The translations under genes and the position numbers were made by a program. Below are positions 32,770 through 46,476 of a stretch of DNA of 64,000 bases, one piece after another (positions within the stretch are counted from its first letter, which is position 1; each line of letters opens with the position of its first letter). Source of the DNA: Antitrichia curtipendula (Eukaryota; Streptophyta; Bryopsida; Hypnales; Leucodontaceae); the NCBI GenBank assembly GCA_951230915.1, contig OX579635.1, positions 248,001 through 312,000 on the forward strand, in the 5' to 3' direction. The notes beneath the pieces are model-generated. The model ran no database searches, had not been told where the DNA came from, and saw nothing but the letters and a program-made list of their open reading frames with translations.

Positions 32770-33025
32770 TAAGTTAAGCTTCGAGTCAGTCACTCATTTC
32801 AGTTTCCTGGTGTCGTCATAAAGTTTGCTCGCCAGAGGTCATGCCCCGGTCAGCTGCTTCCAAAGTCAGTAACACAGAAATATTTCGTTCGTGCCAAACG
32901 GACCGAACGATGGGAAGAAATCAAAGGCCAGGGAAGATAAAAGAAGAAGAAGAAGAAAACAGAATTGCATAATTGCTTTCGAACGCAGCTCTCACCATAA
33001 CATTCAGTAGCCTTCCGTGAGGCTG
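32770..33025 (-). repeat. GC-rich unit, right arm
   Basis: Mirror of 28905-29160. Reads AAAGAGG where the left copy has GAAGAGG. Confidence 0.6.
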
Positions 33026-34674
33026 CCTTTTCCTCTTTGGAGTCCTCATCCACAAGATTTGTCTTCACGTCATTAATTTAAGCTTTGGAACCGGGATGGT
33101 GGCAGTACATTTATGGTATGCTTCGTTATTTCTTGGCTAATTCTAAGACTGACATACAATTCTACAAACAATTAGAGAAAAATGGTTTGTCAAAACTCCA
33201 AAGAATCCATTGAATATTACACCAATGCAGTTTTATCCTCTGCCACCAACAATACATTGAAAGGTAAACTGAGTGTACTGCATCATTGACATTTGTAGGA
33301 GTGGATGGTAGAGACGTCATTTTTATACTTAATTTCATTGTTCATGATGAGCCCTCAAAGGGTATGGGATAATTTGAAGATGAGAGCTTGAACGCTCATT
33401 GTCAAAACAAAAAATTATGTCTGGAGTAGAATTATATAACTCTAACTTTCATAACTCCAACTCTAACTTTGTTGCTCCCAAACGAGAAATACAGTTGCAA
33501 ACTTGAAGAAGCTCCCAATTTGATGGCAATTATTCACTCTGGCTTTGTTCTACTAAGGTAGGTATATCCAAAATCGCACCCTGCCTAAAACCACCATCAT
33601 CACCGTGTGCACATCTCCAAAATCAACATGTACATTTGTTGAACAAACAATTTTAGAACATCTACCAAAAAAACTATGACCATTCTACATACAGTATCCA
33701 AAATGTCACATTCTTTGGTCCATCAGAACCTCCTCTCACTTTGCCAACAAGAAAATACAAAAATTTGACGAGTCTAATAGTAGCAACTAGGCACAGTACC
33801 CCAACACACCAAACATTCTCAATGTTCCCTGTAGGCACTATAACAAAAATCCCCTCCGAGAATTTAGTTTTTTGGCCTTTTTTCAAGTACACAGGGAATG
33901 TAACTCTCACAGGGAATTTTGTGCATTTTTTAGGGGGTAATTTGTGCATTTTTCAGTGATGTCCCCACCTCCAAATCTATTGAATTTGTGAAATTTAATA
34001 TTTCAGAATGTAGATTTATGCCTCCAAAATCTAAGCTTAATGTGAATTTTAGCTTGCATAGTCAATACAATTTAGAGATTTTGAAAGCTGAAATCTGACG
34101 GAAATGTAGATATTGAATTTTCAATCTTATTGATTTTTACATTTCAAAATTTTTACATTTCAGATTTGCACGTTTCAAAATTTCTTAGATAGTACAAACT
34201 CTAGAGAAAAGTTAGATTATTATGAAATCAATGGAATTCATTGCTTTGGAGATTACATGACAATTTACAAGTCTTATCTGTCCAGCCTCACCGTACCCTT
34301 GACAATTGATATGGGACAATTGCATCTTCTAAAATCTACCAAATATCAGGTGGAAACAACATTGAAATGTAAAATGTATACAAAGTCTACCAATTTGAAT
34401 TTTACACAGGAAATTTGGAGAGAATTTATGAAATACTTGCAAAGAAAATCCATGGTTTTTTCTTGTATAGGAATTCTTTGAAGATCCCTCCATGGTGACA
34501 TTAGAACACAGGGAAACATGAAAACTAGGAGAAACTTGCAGGGAAAAACTGCAGAATCCCCAAATTAGTCGGAGGGAATTCCAAGAAAGTCCGGTGTGCA
34601 AAGTGGCGGTTTTGGGGGGTCCCAGCTTCAACCAAGCCGAGGAAGTCTTTGGAAAAGTGGGTCCTCCTCGATCT
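33026..34674. other. upstream region without a supported gene (right arm)
   Basis: Mirror of 27258-28904: partial CATAAC-family half-arm at about 33030-33450, then unrecognised sequence up to the promoter of the right dirigent-like gene. Confidence 0.4.
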
Positions 34675-34688
34675 TATATAAACCCTAA
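34675..34688 (+). promoter_or_regulatory. TATA box and telo-box of the right dirigent-like gene
   Basis: TATATAA at 34675-34681 runs into AAACCCTAA. The chosen ATG is 131 bp downstream; an in-frame ATG at 34698 is probably before or at the transcription start. Confidence 0.65.
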
Positions 34689-34811
34689 ACCGCACCGATG
34701 AGAAATACTTCTCACCCCCACTTCTCATCTCAATCTTTGCCTCAATTTACTCGTATCCAGCTCCACTACCTGTACTCACTGCATGCTTCAATTCGCAGGC
34801 AGCAGGCCAAT

Positions 34812-35804
34812 ATGGGGACAAGAGTTCTGACGTTTTGCACCTTGTGCATTCTCCTGTACAGCTTGCACGGTACCAAGACTTTCCCTTGCAGCTCCAGCAT
34901 GAAATGAAATCGTTAATTTTATGTTTGTGTCATTTCATGCAGTTGATAGTTGGTGTAAGTAGCTCTTGCATTTGATTTCATGCTTGTGTTTTAGATCACA
35001 ATAGTCCGGCAGTAGAGTGCTCTTCTGTCAAATATCGGCTCCACAGATTGAAGCAGCTAGATCGATGCCCCGCTAGAAACTTACTTTAGTTAGTTTCTAG
35101 TATGCTTAGAGCTACTGTAGTTCACCTTTCATACAGTCAATGAGTCAAATCTAATTCTCTTGATCGATTTCAGGCCTATTCTTTGACGTACTCAAGTTGT
35201 GCAATTTGCCACAACCAATTCACGTAGCTTAATGTTGCAGGCCTGCATGCAATTGTCAACTTTGTAATTGAAACTGTGGTGCTGATGTTTGTGTTTCATA
35301 CAAATGTATGTTGTGTCCCCTATTGCGTCGTCTTCAGCAGCGACAGCCCTGCACCTCACGTACTTCGCCCACGAGACCCGCTACGGCCCCAACACGACCA
35401 TCATCAATGGCGCAGGCACCGGCCAAGGCAACTTGAGCGCCGTCGGTTGGGGCTCCATCGTCGTCGTCGATAACGTCATGAAATCTGGCAAGACCTCCAA
35501 CAGCCTCCTCTGGGGTTCCATCACGGGAACCGATATCGTGAGCACCATCAACGGCGGCGCCACGGGCGAAGCAGTGACAAGCTGTCAGCACATCTTCAAG
35601 CAAGGCTCCCAGTACAACGGCAGCAGCTTGACTGTGACCGGGACCATTGGGGTGCTTTCTCCGCCTTATGAGTGTATTGTTCCTGGGGGGACAGGGTTGT
35701 TACGGGGGTACTCGGGGTATGCGACTGTGAATCCTGTGGTGAATGCGACGGTGCCGCCTCTGTTTGTGTTCCGCTGGGACATCCACATTACTTATAAGAA
35801 TTGA
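34812..35804 (+). CDS. dirigent-like secreted protein, two exons, right copy
   Basis: Exon 1 is 34812-34869 (donor G/GTACCA) and exon 2 is 35338-35804 (acceptor TCTTCAG; alternative 35341). The predicted protein is the same as that of the left copy: signal peptide, then the dirigent-type domain with WGSIVVVDN and GGTGLLRGYSGYA. Exon 2 is GC-rich and C-ending at third positions in its first half, unlike the AT-rich surroundings. That fits a genuine, selected coding exon. The 171-codon uninterrupted frame from 35289 includes intron sequence at its start, so MCFIQMYVV is not expected in the protein. The gene points away from the palindrome centre. Confidence 0.85.
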
Positions 35805-36001
35805 AGTAGCTCGCTCAACTGAGAGACTACATGACTTGTAAGAAGTGGTTCGACTGGGGTTCGATCGGTTTCTAGTTACTTTTGGGTTTAGGGTTTAAGC
35901 GGTTGTGGTGCTAATGTTTTTGTTTCATACAAATGTTGGGTTTCAAGCGGGCTTCCAATTTGAAGCAGTATTGCGTGAGCTCAGCTGCAGGAATGTCAGT
36001 G

Positions 36002-36247
36002 TCAGTGGTACATTTTTTGAGGGATGGGAAAGGCTTCTTCTGTAAACTTGGCAACAAGCTCTGTCAGGTGCATCTTGCTCTCGGAAAGGTTGAGATCAAG
36101 TAGAATCATTGAGATTTGGAAAAGTATAACCAATTCGTCATGGAATCTAGCTTGCGGTTTATTCTTGTTGATTGTTGATCGATAGAAGGGAGCCGACCTT
36201 TCGTTCCGCCCTAACTTCTTCAAGTAGAGAATGAGGTTATGGGCCAT
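36002..36247 (-). CDS. hypothetical 81-aa ORF, right arm
   Basis: Mirror copy of 25683-25928 with the same translation. Convergent with the right dirigent-like gene. Unrecognised. Confidence 0.25.
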   Translation of the reverse strand: MAHNLILYLKKLGRNERSAPFYRSTINKNKPQARFHDELVILFQISMILLDLNLSESKMHLTELVAKFTEEAFPIPQKMYH

Positions 36248-36409
36248 TTAGTGTTGGCACTATCTTGCTATGCTGTGTGTAGAATTCTCTTTGTGATTTA
36301 GTAGGTTTATAAATGGACTTACGTAGATTTCTAGTAGAATTGGGCTAAGAATTAGGAGTTTCAGAATCAATGGTAGCTTGGACCAGCTCCAACTTTGATG
36401 TTAATCGGT

Positions 36410-38236
36410 GGTTAACGCCCTAGGGGACCAAAAGTGTCCTCACATAGTTTCAAGTCCAATTCAAAGTGTTGTAACTTTTGCATCCGAATTCAATAAAACT
36501 TGTTGAGAAATTTGCACTCTCTCTTTTCGTTTGTGTGGTAAAATTTTTAGATCAATCCAAGACGTACTAATTTTTTAAAAGCCAATCTAAGTTTAGATGT
36601 TCAATTTGAGTTCACCAAATTGTATTTGATGGTTGCAACTTTGGGGGGCTTGTATCTCCTTCATCCAATGTTTGTTTTCAATACAAATTTGTTGGGTTAC
36701 GTTTCCCTTGAAGTCTAGTTATTGTGGTAAAATTTTCATGTCAATCCAAGTTGTTTTGAATGTTTGGGAGCATTTGGAAGTTCAAAATCCCAACATTTTT
36801 GGATTACAATGAACTTGGGCAGCTTGTTTCTTCTCCATACAACGTCCATTTCTAATTAGAAAAATTTCAAAAAGTTGCGCATATTAGTCTTGTTTGTTTG
36901 GCCAAAATTTCATATGAATCCAAAAAGTTATAAGTGACCGAAAAGCATTTTAGAAGAAGGATGTTGAGCCTCAAATGTGTTTTTTGCAACTTTTCTTGCT
37001 ATTTTTTGACATTTCAAAACCATTGTGTTAAACAAAATGAGTCAAGTCAATGATGTTATCTTTCACCAATGTATTTTTATGTTGGTTTTTAATCACTTCA
37101 TAGTTTAAAGTTTCTTTATTTGAGTAGGTTTAGAAATCAAATTTCACCTCCAAATGTGTTGCTAGGAAAATTTCAGCATCCTTTTTCAACACTAAAACAT
37201 TATAATCTTGTAGTATATGTGACCCAATGACTCCAAATTTGATTCACGTCACCTACAACATCTACACTACAAGATTGTACAATTGAGATTTCTATACCTT
37301 AGTGACATTTAGACTATGATTTTAGTTTTCAAAAAGTTCTATTTCCAAATTTTCATTTGCTATTGATCATACTTACATGCATGATTTTTGGTTTCCACCA
37401 CCATGATTATATGTGACTTGTCTGTACAAATTGTGTCTTATCTTTAACCTCTATTGTAATGACTTGGAGGAGGGGGAGTGTACTTTCAAAATGGGCCAAA
37501 ACTACCAAGAACTTTAGTAATTTTTTACTCATTTTTTTCTTGAGATTGGATATAATATGACCATGTAATCTTGAAGTTAGCATTGAGAGTCAGCACCTCA
37601 AAAAAATTCAGATTACTTGACTGCACAGATTAGGAGATATTTAAATTTGAAGTTTTATTTGGGTCAATGGAAATACAAGGCAATGCACGTTGAAGGAGCA
37701 TATCTTTGTGAAAATATTTTGAAATGATGCCCTTTTTGTGCTCACTAAAAGATAAGAAAGGTTAAACCGCACATGTAAAATTTCACAACATTTCAAGAAT
37801 TTATAATTCATGGTGAAGCTTGCAATGCACGGTGGTCACTGAAATTTGAGTAGTGTTTGTAAGAAAACAAAGAATGGAAAACTTGTCTTTGCCTTTGGAT
37901 CCTTGGATCTACCCTTTTCATGGTGGATCTAACCTTTATGAGGTGGGCAAAAAGCACATTCGTTGGCTAACCTTTTAGTCCATGCCCAAACCGATCCCCC
38001 CCCACTCCCAAATGAGTTATAAACTATACTACACCATTTAAATTTGAAAAATTTCACAAGGTTAAATTCCACATTTAAACTTGGAATTTGATGAAACTAT
38101 TGCCATTGGATTTGTATTGCAGTCTATTTTATAGAAATAAATTTCATTCATTTTTTAACTCAAAATTTGAAAATGGACAGCTCAAAACCAAAAGACAATG
38201 GTTATAAAGTGGTCGCTTGGATCATTAGGGCTAACC
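36410..38236. mobile_element. possible 1.8-kb element, right-arm copy
   Basis: Mirror of 23694-25520, same imperfect GGTTARC termini. One T/C difference from the left copy at about 37757. Confidence 0.4.
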
Positions 38237-38360
38237 TTTGAACAACTTTCACTTGCCTAGAGGCCAGTCTAAAGGAGAATCCAAAAGTCTCCTTGAAGCA
38301 AGATATGGGTCAATGTTCACGGAAAACCGCTAGTTAATTACCTCATTTTGAGCCAATGGA

Positions 38361-39093
38361 GGGTGATTGCAAGAAAGACTAGTACTATTTTTTGTCACAC
38401 TTGACGTGTTGGACTTGTTATCGGCTATAACTTTTGAAGAATGAATCCAATTAACTTGAAATTTTTCTTGGAGATGGCTAACCTGATCTTGTTTAGATCC
38501 CTTATTTTTCAAAAAAAATTAAAAATCATTTTACATTTAAATTTAAATTTAGCTACTTTGTCACACTTTGCAATTTAGGGTTTTTTAGTACTGGGGAGTA
38601 TCCAAACTTAATGATCTAGATCTGAAATTTCTATGGTCTATTTCCATAGTAGGAAGTAATGTTTCTACCAAAGGAAATTTAAAAATATTTTATTTTATGC
38701 CCTCCACATACGTGCGAACAGGGCTCCCTTGCACGCACAGTTCTGAACATTCAAAATTGTTTCAAGATCATTTTTTTGGTGAAATCTCTTTCCTATAAAG
38801 TCCTCCCAAATGTAAAATTTTTAGCTTCCTTAACAATTGTTTTTCCTATTTTTTACAAATTAAAATGTGAAAGTACCTATTTTCATGAGATTTTGCACTT
38901 TTCTAGTTCTCCTACTTAGAGAATTTTTCTATGCTTTTCCTTCCTAGGGTAACTTCTTCTTAAAGGTGTATACATTGAACATATTTTTCAGATTTTCTTT
39001 AAATTGTTTTTCTAATTATACAGTACTCCCAAAAAAAACATGAGTACTGTGGAGAACGCTACGCTTTTTGGTCGGTCTTTCTTGCATTCACCC
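38361..39093 (-). mobile_element. 733-bp TIR element, right-arm copy, TGGA flanks
   Basis: Mirror of 22837-23569, with TGGA at 38357-38360 and 39094-39097. Confidence 0.8.
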
Positions 39094-39508
39094 TGGAATT
39101 AGAAAAAAGTCAATTTGATTGCAATTTTAAGAACATCAATAAATACCAATGGTAAAATATATGAATATTCTATTTGAAGTACAAAATACAAAACAAAAAC
39201 TATAGAAATTCTATTTGGAATAAAGAATACAAAAAAGTCCCTTCAAAACTTTAAAAAACGGTTCAATATGGGAATTAAAAGAAAATAGCTAATAAAACTC
39301 AAAAATTATCCCTAATGTTTGTATGGATCTTGTTGCTTGACTTTTCAATCTAAACATGATGTTTGACAAGCCATATTCACAAGTGAAATGGTTCTAATAG
39401 ATTGAAATATTCCAAAAAGAATACAAAAAATATTTTTTTGTCAACAATTCTCTCGAAACCAAGCCAATGGGCTTAGCCCATCATTTCAAGGTTAGTCTTC
39501 TTTTATAT

Positions 39509-40761
39509 CATACAAAGTCAATCTAGTATGGTTAGAGAGGATTGGTTGCCTTTTCTTCTCTAGAAGCTTCATCCACAAAAAACATCCACATGGAAAATTA
39601 AAATAACTTTAGTATTGGGATTGCGGCAATACATTTATAGTGAGCTTCATTCTTTTTGCTAAATCTTGGACCAGCCAAACAAATCAACAAAGATGGTTTG
39701 CCAAAAGTCCTAAGAATCCTTTGAATCAAATTCCAATATCATTTAATCTTTTGCCATCAATTTTTTTGGACATCCCAATGAAGGATTTGATTCAATAACA
39801 TTATTTTGTGGGAGTGAAGGTTGGAGGTGTCATTTTTATAATGAAATGAACTGTTCATTGTGAATTCTAAAAGAATATGGAATAATTTGAAAATGAAAGC
39901 TTGACCGGTCATTATCAAAATGTCAAAATGATGTTTGAAGTACAATCCTCATTTAGTCATAGTAGATTAAATTTTTTTTAAAACTTTGAACTAATTCTTT
40001 TTTTGATAAATTAATTTGAATTTCATTTCCAAAAATCCATTTGAGATTTCAAGCCTCTAATTAAAAGTTATAGACAAGATTTAGAGAGGATGTTTAAAAG
40101 TGTCTAAGAAGATGTCCCTTCCAACACCTCTTTGAAATTTGTCCATAACTTTTGATTAGAGGCTCAAAATCTCAAACAAAATTGTGAATATGAAATTTAA
40201 CTTGATTTATCAACTTGTTTTGGTTCACAGTTTTTTGAAAATAGTTATTTTTCTATGCCTAAATGAAGTCAAAATTATACTTTAAACACAATTCTTGCTT
40301 TTGATTTAACTATAAGTGGTTCAAGAACTCCTACTAATTCTAATTTATATATCCTACATGGGTTGTTTCACCTCCTATCTTCCCCCCTTTGTATATATAT
40401 AGATCTTGATTTTGCAATTCAAAATACAAATCATGAATGCCTTGGGAAGTAAAGTGAGGTATTTCAGTTGTTGGATTTATTTATCTCTATGATGAATGGG
40501 GTTTTTTGAAGTTTTATTAAAAAGTATAGAAACTTTTATTTGCTATTGACTTAGTCATGTGTAATTGTGACCTACTAAGTGCACACAATTTAGTCATTGT
40601 ATTTAAATAATTAAGCTTGTACTATTGTTCCAGTTGCCTAATTGTTATTTGGAATTTTGACACTTTTTGAAATGTATCCACTTAGCTGTTGATGGGTGTA
40701 GAATATTTCACACCATTTTGTCCAAGGAATGCATTCCTTCTCATTGTTACTAAGTATTATG
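39509..40761. mobile_element. CATAAC-family hairpin element D, right-arm copy
   Basis: Mirror of 21169-22421; hairpin core at about 39931-40290. Confidence 0.65.
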
Positions 40762-41116
40762 TTAAGTTTTTGAAATTGAGTAAGAGATTTAGAATTACAA
40801 ATGCTTTAAGCAATGTAAGTTGATTCAACTTGCAAATTAAACCCTTTTATATGATTTATTCACTCAAAGAGTCCAAGGAGCTCAACTAAGAGCAAGTGTA
40901 AGATTTATATACACGTTATGATATATGCAAATAATCCCTAGGCTTCTATGCCTTCTACATTGAATAGGGATTTTAAGGGATCCATACTAATTAATTGACA
41001 TTACACACTATATAAATATCTACCTTTTTGTTGTACATCAATAGTTACTTAAACATCTACAATTTTCTACAATAAGTTCCTTTACTTTTTTTGGTCCCCA
41101 TAGTATCCCTGTAGGC

Positions 41117-41401
41117 AATTTTGTTAAAATGGTGGTATTCCGTTAGTTTGGCACTTTTAACAGTTCAAACCATGCACTTTGAAATGGTCTAAAATCTATA
41201 TGCATTTTAGATTTTTGAAATCTATATTAATCCTAGATATCTGAATTCTATGTAAGTCCAAGATTTTTCAAATTATGCACATTAAAAATCTACATGAGTT
41301 CTAGATTTCTTAAAATCTATACCAATCCTAAATGTCTCTTTTATGGTTCAGAGTGGGCACTCTATAAATGGCACACAGAGTACTACCATTTTAACAAAAT
41401 T
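41117..41401. mobile_element. 285-bp MITE, right-arm copy
   Basis: Mirror of 20529-20813, with AATTTTGTTAAAATGGTGGT at its left end. Confidence 0.65.
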
Positions 41402-41413
41402 ATCCATCCCTAT

Positions 41414-42301
41414 TTAACCCTTTAGTGCCCGTGGTTGATTTGGAGGGCGGGCGTAGTTTTTCAAGAAAGTGAACTTTGTGGCCACTCTAAAGATGTAGTC
41501 TTAGATCAAACCGTATAAGGTGTTTTCATAAGGGAGATTCTTCAACCTAACAAAAAATCAAACTCATCCAACAGTACAAATCTCTATAAATAAGATAGAA
41601 GGTCCATAAATGAACCTTTTAAGGGCTAAAATTGAATTTTGGAGAGGTGAAATATCTTTTAATAACTTTTAGTAAATTTTCCACAAAAGACAAGTAGAAT
41701 AGGAATCTAACCCAAGTCGTTTCATATTTTTTCAAGCTTTGTGAAATTAGTTACAAATTTTTAAAGTTCACAAAAAATGGTCATCTATGGTCATCACTGC
41801 GAATACCCTTCTAAAATGTGCAGATTTGGTACATTGAAGAAAGTGAAATGTACCTCTACATCACGCTTGCTTCTAGAGTCTTGTTGGAGTTTGAGTTGCT
41901 TTCCTTAATTCTCAAAAATCAATGATTTGAATGACCCTTTTGAATTTGCGCTACATAAATACCAATGCATAAGTTTACTTTGGGCATTACTGAGATTACA
42001 AAGAAACACTTATGCCTTGTCAAGACATCAAGTTACATGAAAATCTCACAATTTGGTTGACATTTTTTTGTATTTTTGTTGAACACTTTCCATTTGAAGG
42101 TCCAGGCCATTTGAGTTTGCAACCTCATAGCTAATTCATCAATGCTCCAATTCCCTTAAAATTGGTTTTGTTTGAAGCACATGAAGACACTCTAATTGCG
42201 TTACTCTTTGAATTTTTTGTGATCAAATGTATTTTGAATAGCATCAGACCAAAAGTCCCAAAATCGACTACAAAGTGGTCGACCGGTCACTAAAGGGTTA
42301 A
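41414..42301. mobile_element. TTAACCC-terminus element, right-arm copy
   Basis: Mirror of 19629-20516. Confidence 0.65.
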
Positions 42302-42404
42302 GGTGTGACCACCCATAACTGACCAAATAAGCCACTACAGACATGATGTGGAGTACAAAAGGGCAAGGGCAATATTTTCACAGGTGCAGGGATAGAAATG
42401 AGGA

Positions 42405-43698
42405 CATAACATTCAGTAGCAGAAGCAAAGTCTGCCTTCCCTCTGACAGAATGGTGCCGAATATTCGGCATCATTTCATCCGCTGGATGATATGGTGCCG
42501 AATATTCGGCACCATCAGTAGCTAACAAACACGCGTCAAAATTTGTCTGACAAACTCTGTTCGGAAGCAAGCAAGAGGGGGTTGGTGAACAAACTAGAGA
42601 ACACTCAAGGCTAACCCAAGCTGGGTTATTAAAAAATAATGCACTCAACCGGGTTAGTAAAAAAATTGCACTTAACTAGGTTAGCCACAGAATAAATATT
42701 TTGAATAAAGTTTTCAAGATAAAAGCATTCAACTTTGAACTCTAAGTTGCAATTTCCTCATAACATTTTGAAAGCCATACAAGATACATGACTTTACAGT
42801 GAGAAGACAACTCTTTATATACGTATGGGGTGTTAGGAGGTAAAACATACAATGTGGGACATATAAATTAAAATTAGTAGGAGTTCAATCACTCATAGTT
42901 AAGTCAAATTAAAACAAGAATTGTATTTAAAATAGAATTTCAGACCTCATTTAGTCATAGTAGAATAACTTTTTTCAAAAAAATTTGAACTAAAAAAAGT
43001 TAAAACATCAAGTTAAATTGCATATCCAAAAATCCATTTGATATTTCAAGCCTCCAATTAAAAGTTATAGGTAAATTTCAAAGAGGAGTTGGAAGGGACG
43101 TTTTCTTTTACATTTTCAAACATCCTCTTTGAATTTTGTCCATAACTTTTGATTGGAGGCTTGAAATATCAAACGGATTTTTGGAGATAAAATTTAAACT
43201 GATTTAACAACTTTTACTTGTCCAAAATATTTTGAGAAAAGTTATTCTACTATGACTAAATGAGGTCTCAAATTCTACATCAAACATGATTTTTACATTT
43301 TGACAATGAGTGGTCAAGCTCTCATTTTCAAATTATCCCATATCCTTTGAGGAATCATGATTGACAATTGATTTCAATATAAAAATGACAGCTCCAAGCT
43401 TCCTGACTACAAATGTCCTTATTGGTCCATCAAAATTGATTTTGTTGGCTACTTAGGGTTAAATGGCATTGGGATAGGGTTTTCAAGATTCTCGGCAAAT
43501 CATCTTAAGAATTTTGATGGCCCAATTTGAATTGTTTGGCTGGTTCAAGGTTTTGCAAAAAGAATAGTGTACATAAATCTAATGCCACGATCTTGGTGCT
43601 GGGTACTGAAACTTACTTTAATTCTCAGGTTGATGTTTTTGTGGACGAGGCCTCCAAAGAGGGAAAGGCAGGCTCTCTGAAAGCTACTGAATGTTATG
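42405..43698. mobile_element. CATAAC-family hairpin element C, right-arm copy
   Basis: Mirror of 18232-19525. The 24-bp palindromes are at 42492-42515 (perfect) and 42451-42474 (one mismatch); hairpin core at about 42917-43290. Confidence 0.78.
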
Positions 43699-44289
43699 GA
43701 AGATTGCCAAAATTTGGTAATTTTATTGCTTGAACTGAAATTACTGTGAATTTTGGAAGGACTAAAGTGTGCCAGACCCATAGCCAATGTCTAGACTCTT
43801 CTAAAACCGCTCATTTAAGAGACTACTTCTTGTTCACTTTGGCACTCCAAACCAAGCTCATGTGTCATGAAGAGAATGGAGGAATTGATGGTTGGAACTT
43901 GGAAGCCAAGAACTCATGTTTGGAAATTAATTCCAACCTCTGTTGCATTTCTACCACCCTATTTGACTGCCAATGGGGTGCTGTTGGCAATGGGTGGTCA
44001 CACCTTAGATCACCATCACATTCACAAGATCACATGTGACAATTTCTTACAAAAATGACTTAATTTATGTAGGGCAGTCACTTGTGGGAGCTGTAGATCA
44101 TTACGACAAAAATGATCGGAGTTTCTCTCTCGTGTCAAGTGAGCACGTTCCCTTCCACTTTCGATAACAGATCGTGATTTCATGCAGGTTGTTATGTAAG
44201 TTTCTATCCTTCGATTTCAAAAAATTTGAGCAATCAATTAATGCTACCTTTGTGGAGGCATTAATTGATGCCATCTTGAGCGGAAAAAA

Positions 44290-45252
44290 ATGAACCAGAG
44301 AACCTCCTGATGTGGTCAGAAAGTTAGCCCGCCAGAGTCATGCCACGGTCAGCTGCTTCCAAGGTCATTAGTCTGTAGCGCAGAATTGTTTCGTTCGTGC
44401 CAAACAGACGAAATGATTTGAAAGAATCAAAGACAATGAAGATAAAAAGACAGAATTGCCTTGCAGAAGTGCTTGACCTTTCGAACGCAACCCTCTCATG
44501 TGACATGTCACGGAGGCTGCCAATTTAGAAACCAGGCCAGACTGAAAGGAGCCGCCTCGAGTTCTCCCAGAAGTCATTTCCTGCTGCTGCACTGGTTTAA
44601 GCACCTTCGAGTCACTAGTTCGAGTCTCCTGATGTCGTCACAAAGTTAGCTCGCCAGAGGTCATGCCGCGGCCAGTTGCTTCGAAAGTCAATCATTAGTA
44701 GATAATTACAGGTAACACAGAATTGTTTCGTTTGTGCCAAACGCAGAAAACGATGCCAGGAAGGATTCAAACGTACGCCAAGGAAGATTAAAAGAAAAGA
44801 CAGAATTGCAGATCTGAACGCATAGAAAACATGTTCGTGAATTGCCGCGCAGAGGGATGCATGACACACGCCCGGTGATGCCTGCCCCGCCCATTTTTTC
44901 AACGCTTGGGAAAACGAGACACCAAAATATCTGTCGCTTTTTGACGCAACTCTCACCAACGCAGGCTGCCTGTTTTCCTACCAGGCCGCACTGAAAGGAA
45001 CTTTCTTTGTAATCTGGAGGCCCCGCACAGTGTTTGGAACTCAGGCAGATTCAATGACCCGCGTGTGACTATCTCTGACCTCAACACCAGCAATACGACA
45101 ACACAAGTCACAGCACAAGAGAGGTGGGTGTTTATAGAACATCATATTCTTTATTTTGGGAGTTTCCCGGTGAAATGGGAGTTTTTTTCCAATGACATTG
45201 GACTCTCTAGAGGTACAGAAACAATGACCAAAGAAGAAATCTTGTACACCTG
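44290..45252 (-). repeat. GC-rich segment, right-arm copy
   Basis: Mirror of 16678-17640, with both repeat units. Confidence 0.6.
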
Positions 45253-46476
45253 CATAACATTCAGTAACCTTTAGGGAGGCTGCCTTTCCCTCCCTGGAGG
45301 CCTCATCCACGATGTTCATCCACGCCTCATTAATCTAAGCTGCAGTACAGGGAGTGCGGCATTAGATTCATGGCGCGCTCCATTTCCTTTCTATAATTTC
45401 AAGATTGAACATACAAATAAATATGATTTACAAAGAAAATTGGTTTGCCTAAAATCTAAGTTAGAATCATGATTAGCATACCAAGACAGTATTCAATGTG
45501 ACCATTACAATAATTTACTTTTCATTTGTTGAATGTCAAGAGAAGCTCCTTATACACCTATGTGGTGGTAGGAGTTAGAACAACCCGTGTGGGATGTGTT
45601 AGTTTAGAATTTGTAGTTTCTCAACCACTCATAGTTAAAATCAAAAGTAGGAATTGTGATTGAAGTATAATTTCAGACCTCATTTAGGAATAGTATAATA
45701 AAAAATTTCAAAAAAAATTGAACTATGAAAAGTTGGTAAATTAAGATAAATTTCATCTCCAAAAACCCATTTGAGATTATGATTCTCCAATCAAAAGTTT
45801 TGGACAAATTTCAAAGAGGATGTTTGAAAATGTCAAAAACAAATTCCCTTCCAACCCCTATCTGAAATTTATCCATAACTTTTGATTGGAGGATCAAAAT
45901 CCCAAAAGAATTTTTGGAGATAAATCTTAACTTCATTTCACAAATTTTTTCAGTTCAAAGTTTTTTTTTAAAAGTTTTATACTATGCCTAAATGAGGTCT
46001 AAAAATCTACTTCAATCACAATTGTTGCTTTAATTTGATTACACTATGAGCGGTTGAAAAAATACAAATTCTAATTTACATATCCCACATTGTTTATTTT
46101 ACCTCCTACCACCCCATAGGTATATAAATAGTTGTCTTTGCATTCTAAGTTACAAAACACATTTGTCTTAAGAAGTGTTGTAAGGAATTTTGAATGCTGA
46201 AATTCATTGGCTCAATGATTTGACAGCTATTTTGTATAAAACTCATATTTTGTGTACTATTTGAATTGATAATACTTTAATTTATAGTACTTTGAGTCTA
46301 GATTTTCTGCAATGTTAGAATTGAAAGTAGTACTTTTTTTTACCCCAAGTTTGCAGTAGCCACCCTGCCACTCTGACAAATTTCAACACATTTCACTTAG
46401 CTATTGATGGTGGGGAATATTCCACACCAATCTGTCAAGGGGAAGGCAGCCCTTCCCTCTACTACTTCATGTTATA
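45253..46476. mobile_element. CATAAC-family hairpin element B, right-arm copy
   Basis: Mirror of 15454-16677; hairpin core at 45536-46141. Confidence 0.72.
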
